Positions 1-11,579 of a stretch of DNA of 45,892 nt are shown here, piece by piece. Source of the stretch: an uncultured Lachnospiraceae bacterium. Its GTDB lineage: Bacteria > Bacillota > Clostridia > Lachnospirales > Lachnospiraceae. Where the stretch lies: the NCBI GenBank assembly GCA_947177165.1, contig CAMWTP010000045.1, positions 1-45,892 on the forward strand, in the 5' to 3' direction. The translations under genes were made by a program, and so were the position numbers. The stretch's first letter is position 1. Each line of letters begins with the position of its first letter. Under the pieces are notes generated by a model. The model saw nothing but the letters and a program-made list of their open reading frames with translations, was not told where the DNA came from and ran no database searches.

Positions 1-272
1 GTTACAGCTCCGCTCTATTTGTCATGCCTGCAAACCGACTGTGAATAGTAACAATTATTTTAAAATTTTGGTTAGACCGTGGTCAACAAATTAGGCTGTC
101 CGCTTAACTTAATGACATTGGATCAGGTATTATTAATATATTACAAAAACCATCAGCGCGGGTAAAAGGGAGCGCCAATCCTGGCGAGCACGTCAAGGCA
201 TTTGCTGACTTTTCTCCACAATAGGTCTTTGGCCGAACTGATCTCTTCCTCTAACATGTTTTTTACCCCCTT
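1..272. other. Left-edge stretch without a recognisable gene
   Basis: AT-rich sequence with stops in all useful frames. The frame of the downstream relic is closed by a TAA at 252-254. A short GTTAC/GTAAC inverted pair lies near 1-52, but I see no convincing transposon end, promoter or RNA gene. It may be the junction at which the gene at 273-785 lost its 5' part. Confidence 0.4.
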
Positions 273-785
273 TTGGTATATCCGCAACGGATGCGTCATT
301 GTGCGCATTTGTTTCGGATACTGTATGTCTGGACACGGATTGTGCAGACTGGAGGAGTGCTTGGGGAGCTGGAGCGGGGCTATCTGCTGGTAGTACTTGA
401 CTATGACCTGAACCACAATGAAAAAGCGCTAAGAGAGCTGGAACCCTATGCGGGCCGCATCGAGCTGCTGGTGAACGAAGTGTGTACACCTGACTGTCCA
501 AGGCGGGCGGAGCATTATGCACAGCAGTCCAGGGCGCAGCTCGAGTTCGATGTGAAAGATCTCTTCCCATGTCCCAATGCCAACCCGAATAAGACTTTCG
601 AGGAGTGTACAAAGCGCCCGGCATTCATATCAAATGATGCGATCGGAAGCTATATTGAGCGGGGATTTGTAAACTTTAAGATTGCAGGGCGCGGAATGCC
701 GATGCAGTATGTGCTGGATGCGTATCTGTACTTTCTTGTGAAGGAGGAGAAAAGGGAGTTTGTGCGCAAAAAGATCAGACTGTAA
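273..785 (+). pseudogene. 3' remnant of an unidentified cysteine-containing protein
   Basis: The frame encodes about 170 residues. It has no ATG start and no ribosome binding site: the only usable start is a TTG at 273, and an in-frame stop sits at 252-254. From about residue 35 onward the protein looks like real coding sequence, with a VVLDYDLN segment, a cysteine motif (NEVCTPDCP), a second pair of cysteines, and a conserved-looking C-terminal part (GRGMP, LDAYLYFLVKEE). The first 30 or so residues look like non-coding translation. I read this as the C-terminal half of a gene truncated by deletion or rearrangement. The cysteine pattern is vaguely like TIM-barrel U32-type or radical-SAM-associated proteins, but I cannot name the family. 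A good terminator follows directly, which supports this as a true gene end. Confidence 0.55.
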
Positions 786-803
786 GTGTGTGAAAAAAGC
801 TTT

Positions 804-846
804 CCCTTGTAAATGTCCACAAGGACAATTTACAAGGGATTTTTTT
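804..846 (+). terminator. Rho-independent terminator after the gene relic
   Basis: A 15-bp stem (804-818 with 823-838, one bulged base) with an ACAA loop is followed by a run of seven T (840-846). It lies 18 bases after the relic's stop codon. Confidence 0.9.
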
Positions 847-941
847 GTGTTTCCATGCGTACTGGCTGACGGATTTTGTTGATGCAATTCTTTTCTGCAT
901 GGCTTCGCTGTATCATTTTGTGCATGTTTTGTCCAATGTAG

Positions 942-4121
<3,180 letters not shown>

Positions 4122-4135
4122 GAAAGGAGTATTGT

Positions 4136-5503
4136 ATGGAGGAGAAAAGATATTTGAAATGGTATAACAAAGTGGGTTATGGCTCCGGCGACATTGCTGG
4201 AAATGTGGTGTACGCGTTCCTATCCTCGTTTGTCATGATCTATCTGACCAACACGGTCGGGTTAAATCCCGGTATCGTCGGAAGTCTGATTGCGGCTTCG
4301 AAGTTTTTTGACGGCGTGACAGATATTTTCTTCGGCGCGATGATCGACAAGACAAAGACCCGGCTGGGAAAGGCGAGACCGTGGATGCTCTACGCGTACA
4401 TCGGCTGTGCTGTCACGCTGGCCGCCATCTTTGCAGTGCCTGTGAATATGGGAAAAACGTCGCAGTATATCTGGTTCTTTATCGCGTACACTTTGCTGAA
4501 TGCAGTGTTTTATACGGCGAACAACATCGCGTACTCGGCGCTGACCGCACTGGTGACAAAGAACAGTAAAGAGCGGGTGCAGATGGGCTCCTGCCGGTTT
4601 ATCTTTGCCTTTTCGACGAGTCTCCTGATTCAGTCTGTCACAGTGGGCGCTGTCGCGGCACTCGGCGGCGGGGCGTCGGGCTGGAGGACGCTGGCAGTCA
4701 TCTATGCTGTGATTGGTCTGGTGGTCAACACGATTTCTGTACTGTCCGTGAAAGAGCTGCCAGAGGAGGAGCTGAATGAGTCCGGGGAAGACGCAGGAAA
4801 CGAGACAGAAACAGAGAAATACGGACTCGTTGAGGCGGTGAAGCTGCTGGCTGCCAACAAGTTTTATCTGATGATCTGCGGCGTGTACATTCTCCAACAG
4901 GTGTATACGGCTATGATCAACATGGGAATTTACTATATGACCTATGTCCTGAAAAATGAAAATCTGTACGGAGTTTTTTCGTGGGCGGTCAATATTCCGC
5001 TGATCATCGCTCTGGTGTTCACACCGACACTGGTGGCTAAGTGGAATGGAATGTATAAGCTGAATCTCAGGGGCTATATGCTCGGTACGCTCGGCAGGGG
5101 ACTTGTGGTGGTGGCCGGATATCTTGGCAGTGTTCCGCTGATGCTTTTGTTCACTGCGGCAGCGGCATTTGGGCAGGGACCGTGGCAGGGGGATATGAAT
5201 GCAGTGATTGCGTCCTGCTCGGAGTATACGTATCTGACAAAGCACAAGAGAGTCGACGGGACGATGTACTCCTGCACTTCGCTGGGCGTGAAGCTGGGAG
5301 GCGGCCTTGGAACGGCTGCGGCAGGCTGGCTTCTGGCGGCGAGCGGATTTGACGGAACGGCTGCAGTGCAGACGGAATCCTGCATGCAGATGCTGTATTT
5401 CATGTATCTCTGGCTCCCGCTGATTATCAGTCTGATTATCACCTTTGTGCTCTCGAGGATGAATGTGGAGAAGGCAAATGACGAGCTAAAAAAACGAATC
5501 TAA
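4136..5503 (+). CDS. GPH-family sugar:cation symporter (MelB-like)
   Basis: A twelve-helix major facilitator of the glycoside-pentoside-hexuronide:cation symporter family, predicted to bring galactosides in with Na+ or H+ for the adjacent beta-galactosidase. The family signature is clear: D59 and D63 correspond to the MelB cation-site aspartates, followed by DKTKTRLGKARPW at 71-83. Helices span the whole 455 residues, with a short charged cytoplasmic loop near residues 205-225. The start is the ATG at 4136, preceded by AAAGGAG; an in-frame start at 4118 overlaps the lacZ stop and lacks a binding site. It is co-transcribed with lacZ and the operon ends at a long terminator. Substrate specificity is inferred only from the neighbour. 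Confidence 0.92.
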   Translation: MEEKRYLKWYNKVGYGSGDIAGNVVYAFLSSFVMIYLTNTVGLNPGIVGSLIAASKFFDGVTDIFFGAMIDKTKTRLGKARPWMLYAYIGCAVTLAAIFAVPVNMGKTSQYIWFFIAYTLLNAVFYTANNIAYSALTALVTKNSKERVQMGSCRFIFAFSTSLLIQSVTVGAVAALGGGASGWRTLAVIYAVIGLVVNTISVLSVKELPEEELNESGEDAGNETETEKYGLVEAVKLLAANKFYLMICGVYILQQVYTAMINMGIYYMTYVLKNENLYGVFSWAVNIPLIIALVFTPTLVAKWNGMYKLNLRGYMLGTLGRGLVVVAGYLGSVPLMLLFTAAAAFGQGPWQGDMNAVIASCSEYTYLTKHKRVDGTMYSCTSLGVKLGGGLGTAAAGWLLAASGFDGTAAVQTESCMQMLYFMYLWLPLIISLIITFVLSRMNVEKANDELKKRI

Positions 5504-5520
5504 ATCCATAAAATTCCAAG

Positions 5521-5586
5521 GTCTGTTTCGTATATTGGATATCAGGAGAAAAACTGGCAGAAACAATATGCGGGACAGACTTTTTT
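5521..5586 (+). terminator. Long-stem terminator of the lacZ-symporter operon
   Basis: A 17-bp stem (5521-5537 with 5564-5580), continuous if G-U pairs are allowed, encloses a 26-base loop and is followed by TTTTTT. The wobble positions are oriented for the plus-strand transcript. Confidence 0.85.
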
Positions 5587-5639
5587 CTGTCAGTTGAATA
5601 AGGAATTGTAGAATTAAGTCGGAAAGGGATGGGAAGATT

Positions 5640-7223
5640 ATGGAAAAGAAAAAAGTATGCGTGTTACTGAGTATGATTATGACACTTGTGTCACTTTCCG
5701 GATGCGGAGGCAGTTATGGGGGCATGGAGAATGCGGCGCCGCCTATGGTGCAGGAGGATTTCTATACATACAGCGTGTCTGCAGCGGAGGAAATGGAGCC
5801 GCATGATTGGAATACAGAGGAGTACAGTGCATTGGAAGACATGGGATTTCAGTCTGTCGCAAATGCGCCGCTCTCAACCTTCTCGGCAGATGTGGACACG
5901 GCGTCCTACAGCAATATCCGGCGCATGATCGAGAGCGGGTATTCGATGGATACGATTCCGGATGGAGCTGTCCGCATCGAGGAGATGCTCAACTATTTTT
6001 CCTATGATTACCAGCTTCCGAAGCAGAATGAGCCGTTTGGCGTCACGACAGTCATCGGAGACTGCCCATGGAATGAGGATGCGAAGCTGCTGCAGATCGG
6101 ATTAAAGACGCAGGAGATTGATTTTAGCGAGGCGCCGGACTCCAATCTGGTCTTTCTCCTCGATGTATCAGGTTCCATGCGCGCGGACAACAAGCTGCCG
6201 CTTCTTCAGGAATCATTTTCCATGCTGGTGGAGGAGCTTGGTGAGAAGGATACGGTGTCAATCGTTACGTATGCGGGATCGACGCAGGTTATCTTACAGG
6301 GAGAGCGCGGAGACAATAAGGCCGATATCATAGAGGCAATCAATGCGTTGGAGGCAAGGGGCTCCACAAATGGTGCAGGCGGTATTGAGGCTGCATATGC
6401 ACTTGCAGAACAGTATTTTATTGAAGGCGGAAACAACCGCGTGATTCTTGCAACGGACGGCGATCTGAACGTGGGTGCCAGCAGTGAGAGTGCACTGAGG
6501 AGACTGATCACACAAAAGAAGAAGTCTGGTGTGTATTTGTCAGTGCTTGGTTTTGGAACAGGAAATATCAAGGACAATAAGATGGAGACACTCGCAGACT
6601 GCGGCAACGGAAATTATGCGTATATCGATTCAATTGGTGAGGCAAAGAAGGTGCTCGTGGAGCAGATGGGAGCGACGCTTGTGACAGTCGCAAAGGACGT
6701 GAAGCTTCAGGTGGAGTTTAATCCAGCCTATGTCAAGGGGTATCGTATGATTGGTTATGAGAACAGGATTCTTGCGACGGAGGACTTTGACGATGACAGG
6801 AAGGACGCGGGGGAAATCGGAGCGGGTCATATGGTGACAGCACTTTATGAGATTATTCCAGTGGATTCCAGGCAGGAAATACCAGAGACAGTATTGAAGT
6901 ATCAGGACAACAAAAATGACACTGGCGTCAGAAATGGCGAGTGGCTGAATCTGAAAATTCGTTACAAAGAGCCCGATGCGGACGAAAGTCTTTTGAGAGA
7001 ATATCCGGTTACGGAGGAGGATTATACAGGCGGGCCGTCGGAGGATTTTTACTTTGCGGCAGCGGTTGCGGAGTTTGGGCTGATGCTGAGGGACAGCGAA
7101 TATAAAGGAACCGCTTCGTTTGAGAATGTCCTTGATCTGCTCAAAAAAGTGGACACAGATGCGGACGAATACAAGGATGAGTTTGTGTATCTGGTGAAAA
7201 AACTGCAGAAAGCAACTTTATAA
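5640..7223 (+). CDS. VWA-domain lipoprotein, YfbK-like
   Basis: A surface lipoprotein carrying a von Willebrand factor A domain. The N-terminus has a signal peptide with lipobox LSGC, giving lipidated Cys22. A family-specific N-terminal region (about 70-165) precedes the VWA domain (about 165-345) with an intact metal-ion-dependent adhesion site: D175-x-S-G-S and a later ATDGD loop. The C-terminal part (about 350-520) matches the extension found in E. coli YfbK-type proteins (DUF3520 region). The role is unknown; the family is thought to bind proteins or matrix through a divalent metal. The gene is monocistronic, between terminators at 5521-5586 and 7230-7259. The ATG is preceded by GGAAAGGGATGGGAAG. 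Length is normal for the family. Confidence 0.88.
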   Translation: MEKKKVCVLLSMIMTLVSLSGCGGSYGGMENAAPPMVQEDFYTYSVSAAEEMEPHDWNTEEYSALEDMGFQSVANAPLSTFSADVDTASYSNIRRMIESGYSMDTIPDGAVRIEEMLNYFSYDYQLPKQNEPFGVTTVIGDCPWNEDAKLLQIGLKTQEIDFSEAPDSNLVFLLDVSGSMRADNKLPLLQESFSMLVEELGEKDTVSIVTYAGSTQVILQGERGDNKADIIEAINALEARGSTNGAGGIEAAYALAEQYFIEGGNNRVILATDGDLNVGASSESALRRLITQKKKSGVYLSVLGFGTGNIKDNKMETLADCGNGNYAYIDSIGEAKKVLVEQMGATLVTVAKDVKLQVEFNPAYVKGYRMIGYENRILATEDFDDDRKDAGEIGAGHMVTALYEIIPVDSRQEIPETVLKYQDNKNDTGVRNGEWLNLKIRYKEPDADESLLREYPVTEEDYTGGPSEDFYFAAAVAEFGLMLRDSEYKGTASFENVLDLLKKVDTDADEYKDEFVYLVKKLQKATL

Positions 7224-7229
7224 GAAAAT

Positions 7230-7259
7230 AAAAAAAATCGGGCACGCCCGATTTTTTTA
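7230..7259. terminator. Bidirectional terminator between the VWA gene and tetR
   Basis: The stem ATCGGGC/GCCCGAT with a 2-base loop has an A-run on the left and a T-run on the right, so it can stop both convergent transcripts. It overlaps the last codons of the minus-strand gene. Confidence 0.9.
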
Positions 7260-7898
7260 TTTTATATAGGAAGTCAGGGAAAGGTAACTGAGTGTTCCGG
7301 GAGCGACTTCTGTTCCCTTTTCGAGAAGTGAAATGAGTCCCCGCAGCGTATCATCTGTTTCCGCGGGAGTGGTGGGAAGCAGGGAATTGTCCAGTTTTAC
7401 GGTGATGATGATCAACACAATTTCCGCGAGGGCAGCCGGATAGTCAAAATGGATGTCCCCGTTCTCGATGCCCTGCTTTATGATCTCTGTCAGAGCGGGC
7501 TTTAGCTCGGACACGACATGCGTGAGGTATTTCTGGTGTAAGAATGCCAGATCCTGTGCGCTTGTGTTGTCTGAGGAGCTGTCATTCTGCTTGATGAAAG
7601 CGATCGAGGAATTCTGGCACGCCTGAAACAGCATGGCCATGCGCGTAAACGGGGAGATTTCCGTCTGCGCGGCAAGATTCTTCGCAGTGAGAAGCGGCTG
7701 CTCGTAGCTGCGCTCAATGAGTGCGTCGAGGATTGCGTCTTTCGAGGGAAAATAGTAGTAGATGCTTCCTTTTCCGATGCCTGCCTTCTGGGCAATCTCG
7801 CTGACGGAGATGTTCTGTATTTTCTTTTCTTCCAGGAGCAGCTGGAGTGCGTCCAGAATCAAATGATATTTTTTCTCATTCTTTTTTGTGTCGGGCAT
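7257..7898 (-). CDS. TetR-family transcriptional regulator
   Basis: A dimeric one-component repressor of 213 residues. The N-terminal TetR helix-turn-helix (about 10-60) has the hallmark NISVSEIAQKAGIGKGSIYYYF, and the rest is a helical ligand-binding domain. The start was moved to the ATG at 7898 because the alternative GTG at 7910 lies inside the ribosome binding site GAAAGGTGG. It diverges from the SCP2/hydrolase/condensation/ACP/ligase cassette. Two similar palindromes in the intergenic region (8134-8148 and 8178-8191) look like its operators, one over the cassette promoter and one just past its start. The ligand is unknown; by position a lipid or the cassette's product is plausible. A three-copy 9-base repeat lies in its leader. 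Confidence 0.9.
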   Translation of the reverse strand: MPDTKKNEKKYHLILDALQLLLEEKKIQNISVSEIAQKAGIGKGSIYYYFPSKDAILDALIERSYEQPLLTAKNLAAQTEISPFTRMAMLFQACQNSSIAFIKQNDSSSDNTSAQDLAFLHQKYLTHVVSELKPALTEIIKQGIENGDIHFDYPAALAEIVLIIITVKLDNSLLPTTPAETDDTLRGLISLLEKGTEVAPGTLSYLSLTSYIK

Positions 7899-7918
7899 GG
7901 ATGATGCCACCTTTCTAT

Positions 7919-7945
7919 GGTTATGTTGGTTATGTTGATTATGTC
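7919..7945 (-). repeat. Three tandem 9-base repeats in the tetR leader
   Basis: GGTTATGTT occurs twice, followed by the variant GATTATGTC, without gaps. The repeats sit just upstream of the tetR ribosome binding site. They might be slippage-prone; no function is evident. Confidence 0.5.
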
Positions 7946-8047
7946 ATTTGACTATGTTTTGTTATGCACACGACTGCATATGGAAATTTGCCGCTTGCGG
8001 CATGCGGCCGGCGCGAGGAAACGTAAATAGTACAGATAGTTAAGTAA

Positions 8048-8076
8048 AGTATAGCACATTTGCATTGCGGGAACAA
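8048..8076 (-). promoter_or_regulatory. Predicted tetR promoter
   Basis: Reading the minus strand: TTGTTC, a 17-base spacer, then TATACT preceded by TGC (extended -10). It gives a leader of about 140 bases containing a small TGCCGC/GCGGCA hairpin at 7989-8002. Confidence 0.55.
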
Positions 8077-8133
8077 TTGTAAATAGTATTAAAAAAGGAA
8101 CAAAAATTATATTTAAATTGGGGGAAAATGCAC

Positions 8134-8191
8134 TTGACCGACGGTCGAAAAATATGATAGGATAAAGTAAATAAAGTCGACTGGCGGTCGA
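8134..8191 (+). promoter_or_regulatory. Twin TetR operators and promoter of the acyl-activation cassette
   Basis: Two related palindromes, GACCG-A-CGGTC (centre 8141) and GACTG-G-CGGTC (centre 8184), each followed by GAAAAA, have centres 43 bp apart, close to four helical turns. The first contains TTGACC, a likely -35; TAGGAT at 8158-8163 is 18 bases downstream. The second would then lie just after the transcription start. This is the expected layout for repression by the divergent TetR protein, which is an inference from position and symmetry. Confidence 0.6.
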
Positions 8192-8265
8192 AAAATGTCG
8201 AAATGCACTCGCCGCGGTCCGATGCAGGTTACAATGATTTTTTTGAATGATGATGGAGGAAAGAC

Positions 8266-8661
8266 ATGACATACGCAGATTTTTTTTATGAGATTAAGGG
8301 GAAATTTATGGGAGCCGATGTGAGCGACATCAAGGAGCATCTGGCATATCAGTTTAACATTGAGGACGAGGAAGCCGGCGGCGCGTTCTATGTGGAGGTC
8401 AGGGACGGCGTGCTCTATGTGGAGCCGTACGAGTATCATGACAGGGATGCGATGTTTATCAGCACACCGGAGGTATTTCGAAAGATTGCAGAAGGGCAGA
8501 TGGACCCGGTATGGGCGTTTACGACACAGAAGCTGAGAGTGGAAGGAAACATTGACAAGGCGCTGAAATTGAATGACATCATTCAGCGGAAGAAAAAGGA
8601 ACTCAAGAAAGAGCTCAAGGAAGCTAAGAAGGAAGAGAAAAAGAAGACGGATAAGAAATAA
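8266..8661 (+). CDS. SCP2-like sterol/lipid-carrier domain protein
   Basis: A 131-residue soluble protein. Residues 1-105 look like an SCP2 sterol-carrier fold: amphipathic N-terminal helix, beta strands around FYVEVRDGVLYVEPYEY, and a C-terminal part with the typical WAFTTQKLRVEGN segment before the last helix. The last 25 residues are almost all lysine and glutamate and probably form a charged helix. SCP2 proteins bind acyl chains or other hydrophobic ligands. It is the first gene of the cassette, with GGAGGA upstream of the ATG and 28 bases to the hydrolase gene. A role in presenting a lipid substrate or product is inferred from its neighbours. Confidence 0.75.
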   Translation: MTYADFFYEIKGKFMGADVSDIKEHLAYQFNIEDEEAGGAFYVEVRDGVLYVEPYEYHDRDAMFISTPEVFRKIAEGQMDPVWAFTTQKLRVEGNIDKALKLNDIIQRKKKELKKELKEAKKEEKKKTDKK

Positions 8662-8689
8662 ATAAGAGAGCAGTGTGGAGGCGTAGACA

Positions 8690-9640
8690 ATGGGAAAACT
8701 GAAAAAAGCGGTGGCTGGTGCGGGGATTCTTGCAGCAGCAGCCATCGGGGAGACCGCATATTTTTACAGAAGGACAATGAAGCGGGGCAACGCAAAGGTG
8801 GAGCGGACCATCAAGATGTCCGGCACCGACTGGAGCCAGTATGCCCCGTTTATGGAAAAGCGCAAGGCTTTTATGCTGGCACAGACACATGACGATGTCT
8901 ATCAGACATCTTTTGACAATCTGAAATTACACGCAACATATTTTCCCGCACTTGATGAGGGAGCAAACAAGAAAAAGGTTGCGATCTGTTTTCATGGATA
9001 TACAAGTCAGGGAATGTCCGACTATATCGGACTGTCAGGTTATTATCTCAGGAAAGGTTACGCGATGCTTCTGCCGGATGCGAGGGCACACGGGGAGAGC
9101 GAGGGCGAGTACATCGGTTTTGGATGTCTCGACAGAAAAGATGCGCTTGTGTGGATTAACTGGGTGATACAGGAGCTCGGAGACGATGTCGAGATCGTGC
9201 TCCACGGAACAAGCATGGGCGGTGCGACAGTATTGATGGCGAGCGGTATGGATCTGCCCGGACAGGTTAAGGGAATCGTCTCTGACTGTGCCTTTACCTC
9301 ACCGAAGGAAGTGTTCACGCATGTGCTGAAGACGATGTACCATCTGCCTGCATTTCCGGCGATTCCGGGGGCGGATATCCTGAATAAGAGGCTTGCGGGG
9401 TATGGCATGGATGAGTGCAATGCAAAGCGCGAGGTGGCGAAGGCAAAGGTTCCGATTTTGTTTATCCACGGCACCAAGGATACGTTTGTGCCGTACCGCA
9501 TGTGCAATGAGATTTATGAGTGCTGCGCGTCGCCAAAAAAGATGCTGGTCGTGGAGGGCGCAGCACACGCGGAGAGCTATTATAAAGATACAGAGAAGTA
9601 TGAGCAGGCGTTGGATGAATTTTTTGAGGAAATCGTGTGA
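8690..9640 (+). CDS. Membrane-anchored alpha/beta hydrolase
   Basis: A serine hydrolase of 316 residues with an N-terminal hydrophobic segment (about 5-25) that acts as anchor or uncleaved signal, followed by the alpha/beta hydrolase domain. The full catalytic triad is visible: S175 in GTSMGG, D264 in HGTKDTFVP and H293 in GAAHAESYY. The oxyanion motif is FHGYTSQG. It resembles the large family of Firmicute alpha/beta hydrolases annotated as cell-surface or YqkD/FrsA-like esterases. Its position between the SCP2-like and condensation-domain genes suggests it trims, releases or edits an acyl product, but the substrate is unknown. A 156-bp palindrome separates it from the next gene. Confidence 0.88.
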   Translation: MGKLKKAVAGAGILAAAAIGETAYFYRRTMKRGNAKVERTIKMSGTDWSQYAPFMEKRKAFMLAQTHDDVYQTSFDNLKLHATYFPALDEGANKKKVAICFHGYTSQGMSDYIGLSGYYLRKGYAMLLPDARAHGESEGEYIGFGCLDRKDALVWINWVIQELGDDVEIVLHGTSMGGATVLMASGMDLPGQVKGIVSDCAFTSPKEVFTHVLKTMYHLPAFPAIPGADILNKRLAGYGMDECNAKREVAKAKVPILFIHGTKDTFVPYRMCNEIYECCASPKKMLVVEGAAHAESYYKDTEKYEQALDEFFEEIV

Positions 9641-9662
9641 GAAATTCTTCGCACGAGTTAGC

Positions 9663-9818
9663 GCGTGTTTGAGAAATCATTCCCGCCATCTGTACGCCCC
9701 ACTTTGCGCGATATTTGCGCCAAATTCAGGTTACATAGCCCGCTATGCGCCCTTCATTTGGCACAAATCTCTCACAAATTGTGACGCACATCTGACGGAA
9801 AGCATTTTTCAAACACGC
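9663..9818. repeat. 156-bp imperfect palindrome inside the cassette
   Basis: The two halves pair in exact register around 9740/9741 from end to end: GCGTGTTTGA at 9663-9672 pairs with its complement ending at 9818, and a CATAGC-CC-GCTATG hairpin forms the tip. Most of the 78 position pairs are complementary with no gaps. At least seven of the mismatches are C against A, which become G-U pairs in a minus-strand RNA, while only two are G/T on the plus strand. It could be a dispersed palindromic repeat (MITE-like) or encode a structured RNA. It fills most of the gap between two genes of one operon. Confidence 0.8.
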
Positions 9819-9856
9819 TCTAGGAGTCCGCAGAGCGGAAACATGGAGGGGTTATC

Positions 9857-11257
9857 ATGAAAACAAGAAAAGGTTACAAAACGTATCCGTTGACGGCTGC
9901 ACAGAAGTATCATTTTTACTACTCAAAGTACAGTCCGGCACAGGAGATTCTCAATGTCGGCAGCAGTCTCACGATTGAGTTTGAGCTGAATATTGACGAG
10001 CTCAGAAAGGCGATCTACAAGGCGTATGACCGCTGTGAGTCCATGCGCGCCAGACTCGTGTACGATGAGAAGGAGAAAGAATGGTATCAATATATTGTCG
10101 ACAAGGAAGAGCGCGAGATCGAATTTGTCGATTTTACGGGCAGGACCATGGAGGAAGCGGAGGCCGAGATGACGGCATGGACGCGTGTTCCTTTCGGTCA
10201 GGACGAGCCGATGAACAAGGTGGTGATCATCAAGACACCGGACAATTATGAGGGTATGTATATCGTGGGCGATCACCGTTTCCTCGATGCGCAGTCTTTG
10301 ATTGGATTTATGAAAGATGTCATAGAGCTCTACTGCAATGCGAACTTTGAGAACGTACCCTATCCTGCGGATATGCGTTCCTATGTCGAGCAGCTGGAGA
10401 AGGACTTTGCGTATGAGGACGGCAGCAAGGCGCAGGCGAGGGACCGCGCATATTTCCACAAGTTATTTGAGGCGCCGGAGCCAATCTACAACGGCATTGA
10501 CGGCAAAAAGAGGCTCGATGATGCAAGGAGGAAAACGGGAAATCCCAATCTCAGGGCAGCGCCGACAGGATCTGACAGCTTTGCGGCGGCGATTGATATC
10601 TTCCATCTGGAGGGAGAGCCGACCGAGCGTCTTATGACGTTCTGTGAGCAGCAGCATATCTCACTGCAGTGTCTGCTGATCATGGGAATCCGCACGTACC
10701 TGCAAAAGATGAACAACTGTGACGATGTCTCCATGATGGTGGCGTATGCACGCAGGGCAACGCTTCTGGAAAAGAAGTCGGGCGGCACGCGTATCCACAG
10801 TTTTCCGTTCCGAACAATCATTCCAGAGGATAAGACTTTTCTGGAAGGCATCATGGAAATCAGGGACAAACAGAATGAGACATTCCGCTATGTGAATTTT
10901 GATCCGGTGGAGTGCATGAATTATAAGAAAGAGGTTTACAATACGCCTCTGGGCATGGGGTATGAGACGGTAGCGCTCACATACCAGCCTGCGACACTGC
11001 GCGAAAAAGGTCTGGTTGACCTGGGCGATATCCGGTACAAGACCAAGCGGTATGGCAATGGTTACTATGCGGACGGGCTCTATCTTACCGTGATGCACAG
11101 ACCAGAGGACAATGGTCTGGACTTTAGCTTTGAACATCAGACGAAAGCATACAGCAAAGAGACGCTTGAACTGTTTTACTATTATATGTGCAAGATTATG
11201 TTTAAGGGGATCGAGAGACCCAACCTGAAGATCGGCGATGTGATAAAACTGATTTAA
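9857..11257 (+). CDS. Free-standing condensation-domain protein (NRPS C-domain/acyltransferase fold)
   Basis: 466 residues, the size of one condensation domain, not fused to other NRPS modules. The N-terminus has the typical PLTAAQKYHFYYSKYSP start (C1-like). The core motif HHxxxDG appears as D-H140-R-F-L-D144-A, so the second, catalytic histidine and the structural aspartate remain while the first His and the Gly are lost. Later segments (about 370-440) correspond to the C-terminal subdomain. Such proteins join an acyl group carried on a phosphopantetheine arm to an amine or hydroxyl, as in PapA-type or WS/DGAT-like enzymes. The next two genes supply a carrier protein and an acyl-AMP ligase, so it probably uses acyl-ACP. 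The acceptor is unknown. AGGGG precedes the ATG. Confidence 0.82.
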   Translation: MKTRKGYKTYPLTAAQKYHFYYSKYSPAQEILNVGSSLTIEFELNIDELRKAIYKAYDRCESMRARLVYDEKEKEWYQYIVDKEEREIEFVDFTGRTMEEAEAEMTAWTRVPFGQDEPMNKVVIIKTPDNYEGMYIVGDHRFLDAQSLIGFMKDVIELYCNANFENVPYPADMRSYVEQLEKDFAYEDGSKAQARDRAYFHKLFEAPEPIYNGIDGKKRLDDARRKTGNPNLRAAPTGSDSFAAAIDIFHLEGEPTERLMTFCEQQHISLQCLLIMGIRTYLQKMNNCDDVSMMVAYARRATLLEKKSGGTRIHSFPFRTIIPEDKTFLEGIMEIRDKQNETFRYVNFDPVECMNYKKEVYNTPLGMGYETVALTYQPATLREKGLVDLGDIRYKTKRYGNGYYADGLYLTVMHRPEDNGLDFSFEHQTKAYSKETLELFYYYMCKIMFKGIERPNLKIGDVIKLI

Positions 11258-11346
11258 ATGGACTTCGTTTTATGATAAAATAAAGTGTAACGTAACAGGG
11301 GTGTCGGAAAACATTCCATATAGGATAGGAAAGGCAGGGTTAAGCA

Positions 11347-11571
11347 ATGTTTGACAAGTTGGCAGATCTGATCACAAATTATGTAGAGGTAAAGAGGGAG
11401 GACATCAAGCCAGAGTCCCGTTTTATGGAGGATCTTGGTTTTAGCTCGTTTGACTTTATGAGTATGCTCGGCGAGATCGAGGATGAGCTGGATGTGGAAG
11501 TAAATCCCGAGGAAGCTGCAAATATCCGCACCGTGCAGGAGGCAGTGGAGTATTTGGAGAAGATTTCATAG
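11347..11571 (+). CDS. Acyl carrier protein of the cassette
   Basis: A 74-residue four-helix carrier protein, strongly acidic. The phosphopantetheine attachment site is S34 in LGFSSFDF, where the usual D-S-L is S-S-F. This deviation suggests a specialised ACP rather than the housekeeping AcpP of fatty acid synthesis. It has its own ribosome binding site (GGAAAGG) and lies 89 bases after the condensation-domain gene and 120 bases before the ligase gene. Expected role: carry the acid activated by the ligase and hand it to the condensation enzyme. A phosphopantetheinyl transferase is not encoded nearby and must come from elsewhere. Confidence 0.88.
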   Translation: MFDKLADLITNYVEVKREDIKPESRFMEDLGFSSFDFMSMLGEIEDELDVEVNPEEAANIRTVQEAVEYLEKIS

Positions 11572-11579
11572 GAAAATGC

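Noticed and set aside
4262..5245. Long open frame on the minus strand opposite the symporter
   Set aside because: Antisense to a twelve-helix transporter; His/Arg/Gln-rich with no recognisable domain.
7919..7945. Tandem repeats considered as a CRISPR or iteron array
   Set aside because: Only three 9-base copies without spacers, inside a leader; far too short and irregular.
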